From contig NZ_JAKCWP010000001.1 in NCBI RefSeq assembly GCF_028767125.1, forward strand, positions 310,001-374,000: DNA of 64,000 bases. The letters run 5' to 3'. The first letter of the stretch is position 1. The number at the start of each line of letters is the position of its first letter. The notes under the pieces were generated by a model that was not told the DNA's origin, made no database searches, and saw only the letters and a list, made by a program, of their open reading frames with translations. Of this stretch, positions 46,607 through 55,874 are shown piece by piece. Made by a program: the position numbers and the translations under genes. Origin of the DNA: Chelativorans sp. YIM 93263. GTDB lineage: Bacteria > Pseudomonadota > Alphaproteobacteria > Rhizobiales > Rhizobiaceae.

Positions 46607-46701
46607 CGGACCGGCTCCTCCGGAGCGTTACGGACCACGTTGACAAACAGAAGGGCAGGCGCGAAGTCAAGCCGGCAAGGCGTGAAGCGGAGTGGGCGGC
46701 C

Positions 46702-47949
46702 ATGAGTGAGACGGTTCGGGACACACGGCTTTCAGGACCATTTGACGTGACGATCGCCGGCGCCGGCTATGTCGGGCTCGCCGTTGCCGTTGCGCTGCGT
46801 CACGCCCGCCCGGAGCTCGATATCCTGGTGGTTGACGCCGCGCCGGAAGGCGTGTGGCAGCGCGACGGCCGCGCTTCCGCAATCGCCGCCGCCGCCGCAC
46901 GCATGCTGCACCAGCTCGGCTGCTGGCATGAGATCGCGCCGGAAGCACAGCCGATCACCGATATGGTGATTACCGATTCGCGCACCTCGGACCCTGTTCG
47001 GCCGGTGTTCCTGACATTCGGCGGTGAAGCCGCTCCCGGCGAGCCTTTCGCGCATATGGTCATGAACCGGGATCTGACAGGAGCGCTGCGCCGGCGTGCC
47101 GCCGAGTTGGGCGTCGAGATCGTTCAGGATGCGGCCGTGGACGGGTTCGATACCGATCCAGGCTCCGTGGCAATCCATTTCGCCGGCGGTGGGACAAGCC
47201 GCACGCGCCTTCTGGTCGCGGCCGACGGGGTGAAGTCTCGCTTGCGTGAAATGGCCGGCATCCGCACGGTCAACTGGGAATACGGCCAATCGGGGATCGT
47301 CTGCACGGTAGCCCATGAACGTCCCCACAACGGAAGGGCGGAAGAGCATTTTCTGCCGGCTGGCCCCTTCGCCACGCTGCCGCTGAAGGGCAACCGCTCC
47401 TCCATCGTCTGGACGGAGCGGACCGGGGACGCGGAACGGCTGGTCGCCGAGGACGATTTCGTCTTCGAGCATGAGCTCGAGCAGCGTTTCGGTCTCAAGC
47501 TCGGCGAAATTCATGTCGAAGGGCCGCGGCGCGCGTGGCCGCTCGGTTTGACGCTGGCGCGCGATTTCGTCCGCCCGCGCTTCGCGCTCGCCGGCGATGC
47601 AGCGCATGGTATCCATCCCATAGCAGGGCAGGGCCTCAATCTGGGCTTCAAGGATGCGGCCGCGCTCGCGCAGGTGGTGGTCGAAGCGGACCGGCTGGGC
47701 GAGGACATAGGCGCGCTTGGCGTGCTCCACCGTTATGAGCGCTGGCGTCGCTTCGATACGCTTCAGATGGGCGTGACCACAGACGTTCTGAACCGCCTTT
47801 TTTCGAACGATTTCATGCCGCTTCGCGCCGCGCGGGACATCGGTCTGGGGCTGGTGGACCGAATGCCCGGCATGAAGGGTTTCTTCGTCAGACAGGCATC
47901 TGGGCTGACGGGTAGCGCACCGCGTTTGCTTCACGGCGAAGCTATATGA
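46702..47949 (+). CDS. FAD-dependent monooxygenase (UbiH/UbiF/VisC family)
   Basis: 415 residues. FAD motifs: VTIAGAGYVGLAVAVALRHA (GxGxxG dinucleotide fold), VVAADGVKSRLRE (DG motif) and FALAGDAAHGIHPIAGQGLNLGFKDAAAL (GD motif), the signature of ubiquinone-ring hydroxylases. It probably hydroxylates a ubiquinone precursor; which ring position cannot be decided by eye, so no symbol is given. The ATG 46702 start matches the family; the frame is open further upstream. Confidence 0.9.
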   Translation: MSETVRDTRLSGPFDVTIAGAGYVGLAVAVALRHARPELDILVVDAAPEGVWQRDGRASAIAAAAARMLHQLGCWHEIAPEAQPITDMVITDSRTSDPVRPVFLTFGGEAAPGEPFAHMVMNRDLTGALRRRAAELGVEIVQDAAVDGFDTDPGSVAIHFAGGGTSRTRLLVAADGVKSRLREMAGIRTVNWEYGQSGIVCTVAHERPHNGRAEEHFLPAGPFATLPLKGNRSSIVWTERTGDAERLVAEDDFVFEHELEQRFGLKLGEIHVEGPRRAWPLGLTLARDFVRPRFALAGDAAHGIHPIAGQGLNLGFKDAAALAQVVVEADRLGEDIGALGVLHRYERWRRFDTLQMGVTTDVLNRLFSNDFMPLRAARDIGLGLVDRMPGMKGFFVRQASGLTGSAPRLLHGEAI

Positions 47950-47971
47950 GCACACGAAAGGGAGTGTAGGG

Positions 47972-48409
47972 ATGAAGCGACATGCAAATGCAATGTGGAA
48001 AGGATCGCTCACCAGCGGTTCCGGGCGGCTGGATACACAGAGTCAGGCAATCGGAGACTTGCCGCTGAGTTTCAAGGCCCGCTTCGAGGACGAAGAGGGC
48101 AGGGCCGGGACCAATCCCGAAGAACTGATCGCGGCGGCTCATGCGAGCTGTATTGCGATGCAGCTCGCCCATATGCTCGCCGAGAACGGCACCCCGGCCG
48201 AAACGCTCTACTCCAAGGCCGAGATCGATCTTCAGCCCGCACAGGGAGGCGGGTTTGAGATCCGGAGCAGCACTTTGACGATGATCGGTAAGGTCCCCGG
48301 GCTCGAGGAAGAAGAATTCAAGGAAATGGCCAACAAGGCCAAGAAGTCGTGTCCCGTTTCCAAGGCGCTTGCGGCGATCGACATCTCGCTTGACGCACGT
48401 TTTGGATAA
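47972..48409 (+). CDS. OsmC family peroxiredoxin-like protein
   Basis: 145 residues. The two redox cysteines are in AAAHASCIAMQLAHML and KAKKSCPVSKAL, with the N-terminal WKGSLTSGSGRL and PEELIAAAHA segments typical of OsmC. Such proteins reduce organic hydroperoxides with a dihydrolipoyl partner. 22 bp after the FAD monooxygenase gene, so perhaps one transcript. Followed by a stem-loop. Confidence 0.93.
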   Translation: MKRHANAMWKGSLTSGSGRLDTQSQAIGDLPLSFKARFEDEEGRAGTNPEELIAAAHASCIAMQLAHMLAENGTPAETLYSKAEIDLQPAQGGGFEIRSSTLTMIGKVPGLEEEEFKEMANKAKKSCPVSKALAAIDISLDARFG

Positions 48410-48435
48410 TAACGACAGTTTCGGTATAAAATCGC

Positions 48436-48468
48436 CCCGCTCGCGCAATGGAAGGTCGCGCGGGCGGG
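48436..48468 (+). terminator. Stem-loop after osmC-like gene
   Basis: CCCGCTCGCGC (48436-48446) pairs with GCGCGGGCGGG (48458-48468) with one G-T pair, loop of 11 bases, no T-run. Probable transcript end 26 bp after the stop. Confidence 0.5.
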
Positions 48469-48537
48469 ATACATTGCAACCAAAAGTCCCCCAAACGCCC
48501 TAGATTATAATGCAGATGAGACATTCGGGAGGATGTC

Positions 48538-49662
48538 ATGCTGCATACCCGCGAGCCGAGGACTCTAAGGCGCCCCTCCGGCGCTGCTGGACCGGCAATC
48601 TCCGACATTACCGAGGAAGCTTCCAAGCTTCCGGCATTCGACGGTCACGAGCGCATCTGGTGCGGCCGCGATGAAACGTGCGGCCTGACCGCCATCGTCG
48701 CAATCCACAATACCGCACTGGGCCCGGCCTTGGGCGGCACCCGCATATGGCGGCACGAGACCTTCGAGGCCGCGCTGACTGACGCGCTGCGCCTGTCGCG
48801 CGGAATGACATACAAGGCCGCCGTAGCCGGCCTCCCGCTCGGCGGCGGCAAGGCCGTTATCATCGCCGACCCCAAGACCGAGAAGAACGAGAACCTTCTC
48901 ACCGCCTATGCCCGAATGCTGTCCGCGCTGGAGGGCCAGTTCTTCACCGCCGAAGACGTCGGCATGACGCTGGCTGACGCCGATTTTCTGCGCTCGAAAA
49001 CCTCGAACGTGGTCGGCACGACGAAGGGTGGCAGCGGCAATCCTTCGCCGGCGACGGCGGAGGGCGTCTTCCTCGGCCTCAAGGCTGCGCTGAAACACCG
49101 TCGCGGTTCCGGCGATCTTTCGCGCGTACGCGTGGCCGTCCAGGGGCTCGGCTCGGTCGGCTGGGTCCTGTGCGAAAAGCTTCGCGCGGAGGGAGCCTTA
49201 TTAACGGTCTGCGATGTCGATGAGACACGCATGCAATCGGCGCGCGAGGCATTTGACGCAACACCGGTCCCGGCCGACAGGATCACGGCCGTCGAATGCG
49301 ACATCTTCGCGCCGTGCGCCCTCGGCGGCGTCATTTCCGATGAGACCATTCCCGGACTGAAAGCGCAGATCATAGCCGGCTCGGCCAACAATCAACTCGC
49401 CCGGCACGAGGATGCCCGCGCGCTCATGGAACGCCGGGTGCTTTACGTTCCCGATTACGTGATAAACGCGGGCGGACTCATCAACGTAGCGACCGATCTG
49501 TCACCCGGCGGCTACAATCGCCAGGCTGCAATGCAGAAAGTGGCCAAGATACCGAAGGCCGTTACGGCCATTCTTTCGCGTGCGGAAGCGCAGAGCAGGC
49601 CAACGAACGATGTCGCGGCCGACATCGCCTGGGAGCGTATTCGGGCCGCGATAACCGATTAA
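48538..49662 (+). CDS. Glu/Leu/Phe/Val dehydrogenase family protein
   Basis: 374 residues. N-terminal catalytic domain: ALGGTRIWRH, YKAAVAGLPLGGGKAVI (catalytic Lys) and AEDVGMT; C-terminal NAD domain VAVQGLGSVGWVL. Length and GGGK fit leucine/phenylalanine/valine-type dehydrogenases, which deaminate branched or aromatic amino acids to 2-oxo acids. GGGAGG lies before ATG 48538 and a TATAAT hexamer is at 48506-48511. The first ~25 residues are an Arg/Pro-rich leader of doubtful family similarity. Exact substrate uncertain. Confidence 0.92.
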   Translation: MLHTREPRTLRRPSGAAGPAISDITEEASKLPAFDGHERIWCGRDETCGLTAIVAIHNTALGPALGGTRIWRHETFEAALTDALRLSRGMTYKAAVAGLPLGGGKAVIIADPKTEKNENLLTAYARMLSALEGQFFTAEDVGMTLADADFLRSKTSNVVGTTKGGSGNPSPATAEGVFLGLKAALKHRRGSGDLSRVRVAVQGLGSVGWVLCEKLRAEGALLTVCDVDETRMQSAREAFDATPVPADRITAVECDIFAPCALGGVISDETIPGLKAQIIAGSANNQLARHEDARALMERRVLYVPDYVINAGGLINVATDLSPGGYNRQAAMQKVAKIPKAVTAILSRAEAQSRPTNDVAADIAWERIRAAITD

Positions 49663-49775
49663 GCGACGGTTGTTCCACCACCACCGAGCCTTGCGGCAGC
49701 ATGGGCTGCAGTGGCGGAACTAACCGTGAACACGGCCTCAGGACGCGTCGCTTACGGGTAATTCCCGACGGGCAG

Positions 49776-50420
49776 TTATTTGGCAATGCCTCGCAAGGCC
49801 GATTCGCCCCAGACCTCCTGAAGCCGAAGGTCACGCCCGCAGCCCTCGCGATAGCCCTCATAGGCCTGCGCCTTCGTTATCAGACCGAAGCGCGTAAAGA
49901 TTCGCTCATCGCTCTGATAGTAATTCTGGTGGTAATCCTCCGCCGGCCAGAACTCGCTTGCCGGCAGGATGGGCGTGACGACCTCGCGGCCGAGCTCTTC
50001 CTCGGCCGCCCGTTTGGCTTCTTCCGCCGCCGCCTGTTGTGCATCGTCGAGCACGTAAATGGCCGTACTGTAACCCTTACCCCGATCGCAGAACTGGCCA
50101 TCCGGATCGGTCGGATCAACGGAATGGAAGAAGACGTCCAGAAGCTCTTCGTAGGTGACCTGGGCATCATCGAACGTAATTTCCACGGCCTCCCTGTGGC
50201 CGCCTGATGAATAATTCCCGTACGTCGGGCTTTCCGTCTCCCCGCCCGTATAGCCGGAGACGGTCGAAGTAACGCCCTGGACCTTGTCGAAATCCGCTTC
50301 GACGCACCAGAAGCAGCCGCCAGCGAAGATCGCGGTTGCCGTCTCGGCCGATGAAGAAGCGGCAGCGCCCAGGAACACGGAAGCGAAAACCGCAGCGGCA
50401 GCGGCGAAGGTACGGACCAT
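49776..50420 (-). CDS. msrA: Peptide-methionine (S)-S-oxide reductase MsrA with signal peptide
   Basis: 214 residues. The first ~26 are an export signal (VRTFAAAAAVFASVFLGAAASSSAE), so the enzyme acts in the periplasm. The MsrA active site GGCFWCVEADF is at 34-44 with catalytic Cys36; GYTGG, SPTYGNYSSGGHREAVEI and EDYHQNYY complete the fold. It repairs oxidised methionine. ATG 50420 has GGGAGA upstream. It lies 106 bp after sdhB on the same strand, past a weak hairpin. Confidence 0.94.
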   Translation of the reverse strand: MVRTFAAAAAVFASVFLGAAASSSAETATAIFAGGCFWCVEADFDKVQGVTSTVSGYTGGETESPTYGNYSSGGHREAVEITFDDAQVTYEELLDVFFHSVDPTDPDGQFCDRGKGYSTAIYVLDDAQQAAAEEAKRAAEEELGREVVTPILPASEFWPAEDYHQNYYQSDERIFTRFGLITKAQAYEGYREGCGRDLRLQEVWGESALRGIAK

Positions 50421-50498
50421 GGAATTCTCCCTTTCCGAAGAATTTATCGGCCGCAATCGCCCTTGCAAACCCGGTCCTGCTACACGCTTACGTGAAGA

Positions 50499-50515
50499 GC
50501 GGCCAGGAAGGCCGC
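50499..50515 (-). terminator. Weak terminator-like hairpin after sdhB
   Basis: On the minus strand GCGGCC-TTCCT-GGCCGC, then TCTTC. 6-bp stem 12 bp after the sdhB stop; may only partly stop transcription into msrA. Confidence 0.4.
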
Positions 50516-50526
50516 GGAACAGGCGC

Positions 50527-51306
50527 TCAGATCTGCCGTTCGACCATCATCTGCTTGATTTCCGCGATCGCCTTGGCCGGGTTCAGCCCCTTCGGGCAAG
50601 TCTGTGTGCAATTCATGATCGTGTGGCAGCGATAAAGGCGGAAAGGATCCTCGAGCATGTCCAGCCGCTCGCCGGTCGCCTCGTCGCGGGAATCGATAAG
50701 CCAGCGGTAGGCCTGCAGAAGCACGGCCGGCCCGAGATAGCGCTCACCGTTCCACCAGTAACTGGGGCACGAGGTCTGACAGCAGAAGCACAGGATACAC
50801 TCGTATAGACCGTCGAGTTTCTCCCGGTCCTCGTGGCTCTGCAGCCACTCATTGGCGGGCTCCGGCGTTACCGTCTGCAGCCATGGCTCAATGGACGAAA
50901 GCTGCGCATAAGGCACAGAAAGGTCCGGCACCAAATCCTTTACCACCGGCATATGCGGCAGCGGATAGATTTTCACTGAATGATCGATTTCATCCATGCC
51001 CTTGGTGCAGGCGAGCGTATTCGCGCCATCGATATTCATGGCACATGACCCGCAAATGCCCTCGCGGCAGGAGCGCCGGAAGGTCAGCGTCGGGTCGATG
51101 TGATCCTTGATCCAAATCAGTGCATCCAGAACCATCGGCCCGCAATCGTCCAAGTCGACGTAGTAGGTGTCGACACGCGGGTTTTCAGTCTCGTCCGGCG
51201 ACCAGCGGTAGACTCGGTATTCACGCAGATTGGTCGCGCCCTCGGGCTTCGGCCAGACCTTGCCTTCCTTGACCTTGGAGTTCTTGGGGAGAGTCAGTTC
51301 GACCAT
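50527..51306 (-). CDS. sdhB: Succinate dehydrogenase iron-sulfur subunit
   Basis: 259 residues. All three clusters are visible: [2Fe-2S] [15 protein letters not shown], [4Fe-4S] [11 protein letters not shown] and [3Fe-4S] [14 protein letters not shown]. It passes electrons from the SdhA flavin to ubiquinone at SdhCD (complex II). Start 12 bp after sdhA; last gene of sdhCDAB. Confidence 0.98.
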   Translation of the reverse strand: MVELTLPKNSKVKEGKVWPKPEGATNLREYRVYRWSPDETENPRVDTYYVDLDDCGPMVLDALIWIKDHIDPTLTFRRSCREGICGSCAMNIDGANTLACTKGMDEIDHSVKIYPLPHMPVVKDLVPDLSVPYAQLSSIEPWLQTVTPEPANEWLQSHEDREKLDGLYECILCFCCQTSCPSYWWNGERYLGPAVLLQAYRWLIDSRDEATGERLDMLEDPFRLYRCHTIMNCTQTCPKGLNPAKAIAEIKQMMVERQI

Positions 51307-51318
51307 AATACCCTCAAA

Positions 51319-53154
51319 TCAATATACGCGCGCCTTCGGCGCGATCTTGGCGGGATCGATCCCGCCTTCTTCATGTTTCAGCATCGGCTCGGCGTGAACA
51401 GGCCTGTAGCCGAGTTTTACATTTCCATTCTCATCGACCCATGACAGCGTGTGCTCGCGCCAGTTCTTGTCGTCACGCTCCGTAAAATCCTCACGCGCAT
51501 GTGCGCCCCGGCTCTCCTTGCGTGCCTCGGCGGAGTAGACCGTGGTCACCGCATTCGCCATTAGATTTTCCAGTTCGAGCGTCTCCACAAGATCCGAGTT
51601 CCAGATCATGGAGCGGTCAAAAACCTTTATATCGGCAAGTTCGCCCCAGACTTGCGAAATGCGCCGGCAGCCCTGCTCCAGCGTCTCTTGCGTGCGGAAG
51701 ACCGCCGCATCTTCCTGCATGATGCGCTGCATTCGCTCGCGCAGCTGCGCGGTCGGCGTTCCGCCATCGGCGTGACGGATGCGGTCGAAGCGGTCCATGA
51801 TCTTTTCACACGCCGCCTCGTTGATCGGCGGCACCTTTGAGTCGCGATCCACGACCCTGCCGGCACGGATAGCCGCCGCGCGGCCGAAAACGACCAGATC
51901 GATGAGCGAGTTCGAACCGAGCCGGTTCGCCCCGTGCACGGAGGCGCTGGCCGCCTCGCCCACCGCCATCAGACCGGGCGCGACGGCATCCGGATTGTCT
52001 GCCGTCGGGTTGAGGACCTCGCCCCAGTGGTTGGTGGGGATCCCACCCATATTGTAGTGCACCGTGGGAAGTACCGGGATCGGGTCGCGCGTCACGTCCA
52101 CGCCGGCGAAAATACGCGCCGATTCGGAAATACCGGGCAGGCGCTCGTGGATCACATCCGGATCGAGGTGGTCGAGATGCAGGTAGATGTGGTCTTTGTT
52201 CTTGCCCACACCGCGGCCCTCGCGAATTTCCATGGTCATGCAGCGCGAAACGACGTCGCGGGACGCGAGGTCCTTGGCCGAAGGCGCATAACGCTCCATG
52301 AAGCGTTCACCCTCGGAATTGACGAGATAACCACCCTCGCCGCGCACGCCTTCCGTAATCAGGCAGCCGGCGCCATAAATGCCGGTCGGGTGGAACTGCA
52401 CGAACTCCATATCCTGTAGCGGCAGCCCGGCGCGCGCGAGCATCCCATTGCCGTCGCCCGTGCAGGTGTGTGCGGACGTGCAGGAGAAATACGCTCGCCC
52501 GTAACCTCCGGTCGCAAGCACTACCATCTTGGCGGAGAAGCGGTGAATGGTCCCGTCGTCCAGGTTCCAGGCCACCACGCCCGTGCACACGCCATCGTCC
52601 GACATGATCAGATCGAGCGCGAAATACTCGATGAAGAACTGGGCGTGGTGCTTGACCGATTGGCCATAGAGCGTGTGGAGGATGGCATGACCGGTCCGGT
52701 CCGCCGCCGCGCAGGTGCGCTGGACGGGCGGGCCGTCGCCGAAGTTCTGCATGTGGCCGCCGAAGGGGCGCTGGTAGATCTTGCCCTCCTCCGTACGGGA
52801 AAAGGGCACGCCGTAGTGCTCCAGCTCGTAAACGGCCGCCGGCGCCTCACGCGCCAGATACTCCATGGCATCCACGTCGCCCAACCAGTCGGAGCCCTTC
52901 ACGGTGTCGTAAAGATGCCACTGCCAGTGGTCCGGACCCATATTCCGCAGTGAGGCGGCGATCCCCCCCTGCGCCGCGACAGTATGTGATCGTGTCGGGA
53001 AAACCTTGGTAATGCAGGCTGTCTTAAGGCCCTGCTCCGCCATGCCGAGCGTGGCGCGCAAGCCGGCGCCGCCGGCACCGACGACCACGACGTCGAAAGC
53101 GTGGTCGACATAGCTGTAGGCCTCGCCGGCCTTGTTTGTTGCTGCTTCAGCCAA
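51319..53154 (-). CDS. sdhA: Succinate dehydrogenase flavoprotein subunit
   Basis: 611 residues. FAD fold [20 protein letters not shown], covalent-FAD histidine in [30 protein letters not shown] and catalytic Arg region [14 protein letters not shown]. It oxidises succinate to fumarate in the TCA cycle and respiratory chain. The start codon is TTG 53154, supported by GGAGG 8 bases upstream and only 3 bp after the sdhD stop. Confidence 0.98.
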   Translation of the reverse strand: MAEAATNKAGEAYSYVDHAFDVVVVGAGGAGLRATLGMAEQGLKTACITKVFPTRSHTVAAQGGIAASLRNMGPDHWQWHLYDTVKGSDWLGDVDAMEYLAREAPAAVYELEHYGVPFSRTEEGKIYQRPFGGHMQNFGDGPPVQRTCAAADRTGHAILHTLYGQSVKHHAQFFIEYFALDLIMSDDGVCTGVVAWNLDDGTIHRFSAKMVVLATGGYGRAYFSCTSAHTCTGDGNGMLARAGLPLQDMEFVQFHPTGIYGAGCLITEGVRGEGGYLVNSEGERFMERYAPSAKDLASRDVVSRCMTMEIREGRGVGKNKDHIYLHLDHLDPDVIHERLPGISESARIFAGVDVTRDPIPVLPTVHYNMGGIPTNHWGEVLNPTADNPDAVAPGLMAVGEAASASVHGANRLGSNSLIDLVVFGRAAAIRAGRVVDRDSKVPPINEAACEKIMDRFDRIRHADGGTPTAQLRERMQRIMQEDAAVFRTQETLEQGCRRISQVWGELADIKVFDRSMIWNSDLVETLELENLMANAVTTVYSAEARKESRGAHAREDFTERDDKNWREHTLSWVDENGNVKLGYRPVHAEPMLKHEEGGIDPAKIAPKARVY

Positions 53155-53157
53155 AGT

Positions 53158-53541
53158 TCAGCCTCCAAGGGCGATTTTGAGGAGGGCGTAGAGCGCGATC
53201 GCTCCGACCACGATAGGGAAAAAGGTGTTGAGGACGATGAGTGTAATCTTTGCCGCCTCGCCATGCACGTAGTCCTCGATGATGACCTGCATGCCGATGC
53301 GCATATGATAGAGCACCGAGAGGAACGCGAAGGCGATGAGCAACGCGACTATCGGATTGGCCAGGGCCGCACGTACCTCTTCATAAGACGCGCCGCTATA
53401 GACCGCGACAAAGCCGATGAAGAACAGGATGAGAGGCAGGTTTGAAATCGCCGTCAGCCGCTGCCGCCAGAAATGTTCCGTACCCGATCGCGCCGCGCCG
53501 AGCCCCCGAACGCGCCCCAGCGGTGTTCGCATGTCCGCCAT
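53158..53541 (-). CDS. sdhD: Succinate dehydrogenase membrane anchor subunit
   Basis: 127 residues with three membrane helices. A central segment [20 protein letters not shown] carries the conserved haem-ligand His and the Asp-Tyr of the quinone site, typical of alphaproteobacterial SdhD. A GGGGG stretch lies about 10 bases before ATG 53541. One base separates it from sdhC, so the two are coupled. Confidence 0.94.
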   Translation of the reverse strand: MADMRTPLGRVRGLGAARSGTEHFWRQRLTAISNLPLILFFIGFVAVYSGASYEEVRAALANPIVALLIAFAFLSVLYHMRIGMQVIIEDYVHGEAAKITLIVLNTFFPIVVGAIALYALLKIALGG

Positions 53542-53542
53542 A

Positions 53543-53950
53543 TCAGAATGCCCCCTTTACCGCGTAAGCGACACCCCAGAGGAGGAGTGTGAGCACGATC
53601 GAACCAATCAGATTGGCTACAGCCATCCGCGTCGCGGTGCCTTTTTCCAGCCCGTGTATTGTATCCCACACAAGATAACGTATCCCGCCCAGCATGTGAT
53701 GCACGAGTGCCCAAGTGTATCCGAAAATCACCAATTGGCCGGGAATGGAACCGAACAGACCGTTGATGAAACTAAATTGCTCCTCCGAGCCTGCCGCGGC
53801 AAGCAGCCAGAGGGCAAATAACACGGTTCCGAAATAGAGCGCTCCCCCGGTGATTCGATGAAGAATCGACATCAGCATGGTTGGGGTGAAGCGGTAGATT
53901 TGAAGATGCGGCGAGAGCGGTCTCGCCCGGGTGGCTGTGGATTTGCTCAT
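53543..53950 (-). CDS. sdhC: Succinate dehydrogenase cytochrome b556 subunit
   Basis: 135 residues with three membrane helices. [26 protein letters not shown] is the SdhC signature (quinone-site Ser and Arg), and [17 protein letters not shown] supplies the haem-ligand His. First gene of sdhCDAB. ATG 53950 fits the family; the open frame to 54007 adds unrelated residues. A promoter lies 78-106 bp upstream. Confidence 0.95.
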   Translation of the reverse strand: MSKSTATRARPLSPHLQIYRFTPTMLMSILHRITGGALYFGTVLFALWLLAAAGSEEQFSFINGLFGSIPGQLVIFGYTWALVHHMLGGIRYLVWDTIHGLEKGTATRMAVANLIGSIVLTLLLWGVAYAVKGAF

Positions 53951-54000
53951 GGCTTTCCCGTTTCCTTGCCGGCAGACGGGGTGCTGCCATGCTTTGCTGC

Positions 54001-54040
54001 ACCGCACCCCAAAACCTCGGCAGGGGTTTTCTAATGCGGT
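54001..54040. promoter_or_regulatory. Interrupted dyad over the sdh transcription start region
   Basis: ACCGCA (54001-54006) and AAAACC (54011-54016) pair with GGTTTT (54025-54030) and TGCGGT (54035-54040) around an 8-base loop, with a symmetric 4-base internal gap. It covers the predicted -10 and start site of sdhC, so could be an operator or a 5' mRNA stem. Confidence 0.45.
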
Positions 54041-54056
54041 TTTTACAACGCGTCAA
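54028..54056 (-). promoter_or_regulatory. Predicted sigma-70 promoter of sdhCDAB
   Basis: On the minus strand TTGACG (54056-54051), 17-base spacer, TAGAAA (54033-54028). Five of six and four of six matches to the -35 and -10 consensus. Start expected near 54021, about 70 bases before the sdhC ATG. Confidence 0.55.
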
Positions 54057-54110
54057 AGCCGCTAGAGAAACATGCGCAACTTCAATCGGTTGAAAATTTT
54101 CCGGGCCGGA

Positions 54111-54572
54111 TCAGCGGTCGTCGAAACGAATCACATGACTGGTCCAGTCGGCCGGCGCAGCGATCTGTTCATATAGCCTTCGGCCTTCTGCCGGTTGGCG
54201 CGGCGCATTGAGAACCAGCCGGGCCCAGCCACGTTCCTCCGCCTGGTCACTCAGCACGTCTACCAGCGCCTTGGCGATGCCTTTTCCGCGGTGGTCGTGA
54301 TGGACGAAGACGTTCTCGACCAGGGCGTAGCGCAACCCGGAAAGAGGGTCGGGCAAATCATAGAAGATTGCGAACCCCACAAGCTCGCTGTCGACACGCG
54401 CTCCCAGAACCCCCACTGCGGGATCCTGCAGCAGAGTCTCTGCATAGAAGGTATCGGGCCGGCGCGGCGCGCCGCGCTTTAATGATTGTACATGAGCCGC
54501 TAGGAGGGGTGCCAGTGCGGGAGCCTCCTGGAGCCCCAGCGGCGCGATATCGATTGTATGGTTCTCGCTCAT
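54111..54572 (-). CDS. GNAT family N-acetyltransferase
   Basis: 153 residues. GNAT pattern: LVGFAIFYDLPDPLSG, then motif A VENVFVHHDHRGKGIAKALVDVLSDQAEERG and ARLVLNAPRQPAEGRRLYEQIA. The layout recalls diamine or aminoglycoside-type acetyltransferases of the same superfamily, but the substrate is not identifiable. Sits upstream of sdhC on the same strand with its own spacing, so it is likely a separate unit. Confidence 0.88.
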   Translation of the reverse strand: MSENHTIDIAPLGLQEAPALAPLLAAHVQSLKRGAPRRPDTFYAETLLQDPAVGVLGARVDSELVGFAIFYDLPDPLSGLRYALVENVFVHHDHRGKGIAKALVDVLSDQAEERGWARLVLNAPRQPAEGRRLYEQIAAPADWTSHVIRFDDR

Positions 54573-54713
54573 GGCGATTCCGGATTGTCGGTTCCCTTTA
54601 TATTCATTCGGCGAAATCCGCCCGTCCTGTCAATCGCGATGATTCACCGGCACCCGTGACAAAAGTTAATTAAGCGTTAAGTTAGAGAGGGATGAGCCGA
54701 ATGGAGCGTGGCG

Positions 54714-55094
54714 ATGGATTTTGGCAGACTTATCTCGCCGGCCGGGTGCGCCGGGTTCGGGGGCGCACTTGTGGCGCTCGGCTTAGCCGTCGGGTCCGCG
54801 TCCGCTGGCGGTTGGTTCGATGAGACACGCTACGCCGACAGCTTCGGCAACCTGATCATCCATAGTCCTTCCGGCTACAAGCGCATCCTCGTGGGCCGTG
54901 AATATCGTGCACAGGCGTACGAGCAACGTGAAGCCGAAGATGACCGCGTAGCTTATGTCGAGCGAAGGCGCGGCCGGATTTATCTGCACGAACGCTCTCA
55001 TTGCCCCTATGGGGCACTCGTAAAGGGCCGCAGCTATATGTATGGCCTGCCCGACGGCGTGGTCCCGGTGCTCACCGCACCCTGTCGTCGATAG
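54714..55094 (+). CDS. Exported hypothetical protein
   Basis: 126 residues. The signal peptide (GALVALGLAVGSASA) is followed by a ~95-residue mature region rich in Tyr and Arg (GGWFDETRYADSFGNLIIHSPSGYKRILVGREY), with two Cys (SHCPYG and APCRR) that could form a disulfide. No recognised family. ATG 54714 has GGAG 7 bases upstream. It ends 6 bp before the ClpP-like gene, so the two probably form an operon. Confidence 0.7.
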   Translation: MDFGRLISPAGCAGFGGALVALGLAVGSASAGGWFDETRYADSFGNLIIHSPSGYKRILVGREYRAQAYEQREAEDDRVAYVERRRGRIYLHERSHCPYGALVKGRSYMYGLPDGVVPVLTAPCRR

Positions 55095-55100
55095 GGACGC

Positions 55101-55844
55101 ATGTTCATGAGCCGCCTCCGCGAAACGCTGAAACAGTGGGTCTTCGTCAGCGCGCTGCTCGGCGCGGCGTTTATCCTGGGTCTGGAATTGCGCACCTTGG
55201 TGGAGCGGCACGGCCTCTGGCCGGGAGGCGGAGCAGCGACGGCAGTCCTGCCGCCCGCCGTAAACGCGAATTTGGTGCCCCCGCAAGCCGATCCGCGCAG
55301 TTTTGTTACAGCCGATGAAGATGCCCTGCGCCAGCCCATGGTGTTCCGGCCGGCACCCGGTGGTGTGCTGCGGGCAACGGGCACCATAGACCTGGGCGCA
55401 GCGAGCCGGCTAGCGGCAGCGCTCGACAATGAGGAACAGATAAGCACCGTCAGTTTCAACTCACCCGGCGGTACGCTCAACGACGCCATGGCGATAGCCC
55501 GGCTTCTGCGGCAACGGGGTCTGACGGCAGTGGTCGAAGGTGGTGCGGTCTGCGCGTCCTCCTGCCCGCTCGCTCTGGCTGGCGGACGGGAGCGCATGGT
55601 CAGCCCCCAGGCGGCTATCGGTGTCCACCAGTTCTACTCCAGCATGGAAGGCAGCGCCGATCCGTTGCAGGCGGCGGCGGACGCGCAGATGACGGCCGCG
55701 CGTATTGCGCGCCACCTCAGCGAAATGGGTATCGATCCCGCCATTTGGCTCTATGCGTTGGAGACCCCGCCGCGCGCGCTTTACTATCTGCGCGAGCACG
55801 AGTTACGGCGGTACCGCCTCGTTACGGAACCGCGCCTGTCCTGA
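55101..55844 (+). CDS. Membrane-anchored periplasmic protein with ClpP-like fold (COG3904 type)
   Basis: 247 residues. One N-terminal membrane helix (VFVSALLGAAFILGLEL) is followed by a linker and a ClpP/crotonase-like domain: FNSPGG at 119-124, GGAVCASSCPLALAGG around Ser153/154 (nucleophile elbow position) flanked by Cys151 and Cys155, and GVHQF with His176, as in the ClpP Ser-His pair. Likely a periplasmic serine hydrolase or a degenerate homologue. Start may be ATG 55101 or 55107. Function unknown. Confidence 0.75.
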   Translation: MFMSRLRETLKQWVFVSALLGAAFILGLELRTLVERHGLWPGGGAATAVLPPAVNANLVPPQADPRSFVTADEDALRQPMVFRPAPGGVLRATGTIDLGAASRLAAALDNEEQISTVSFNSPGGTLNDAMAIARLLRQRGLTAVVEGGAVCASSCPLALAGGRERMVSPQAAIGVHQFYSSMEGSADPLQAAADAQMTAARIARHLSEMGIDPAIWLYALETPPRALYYLREHELRRYRLVTEPRLS

Positions 55845-55874
55845 CGCGTTTGCGAGATGCTAAGGAGTGTCTCA

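Noticed and set aside
46640-46668. TTGACA as a -35 box for the FAD monooxygenase gene
   Set aside because: No acceptable -10 hexamer at 16-18 bases spacing (GAAGTC).
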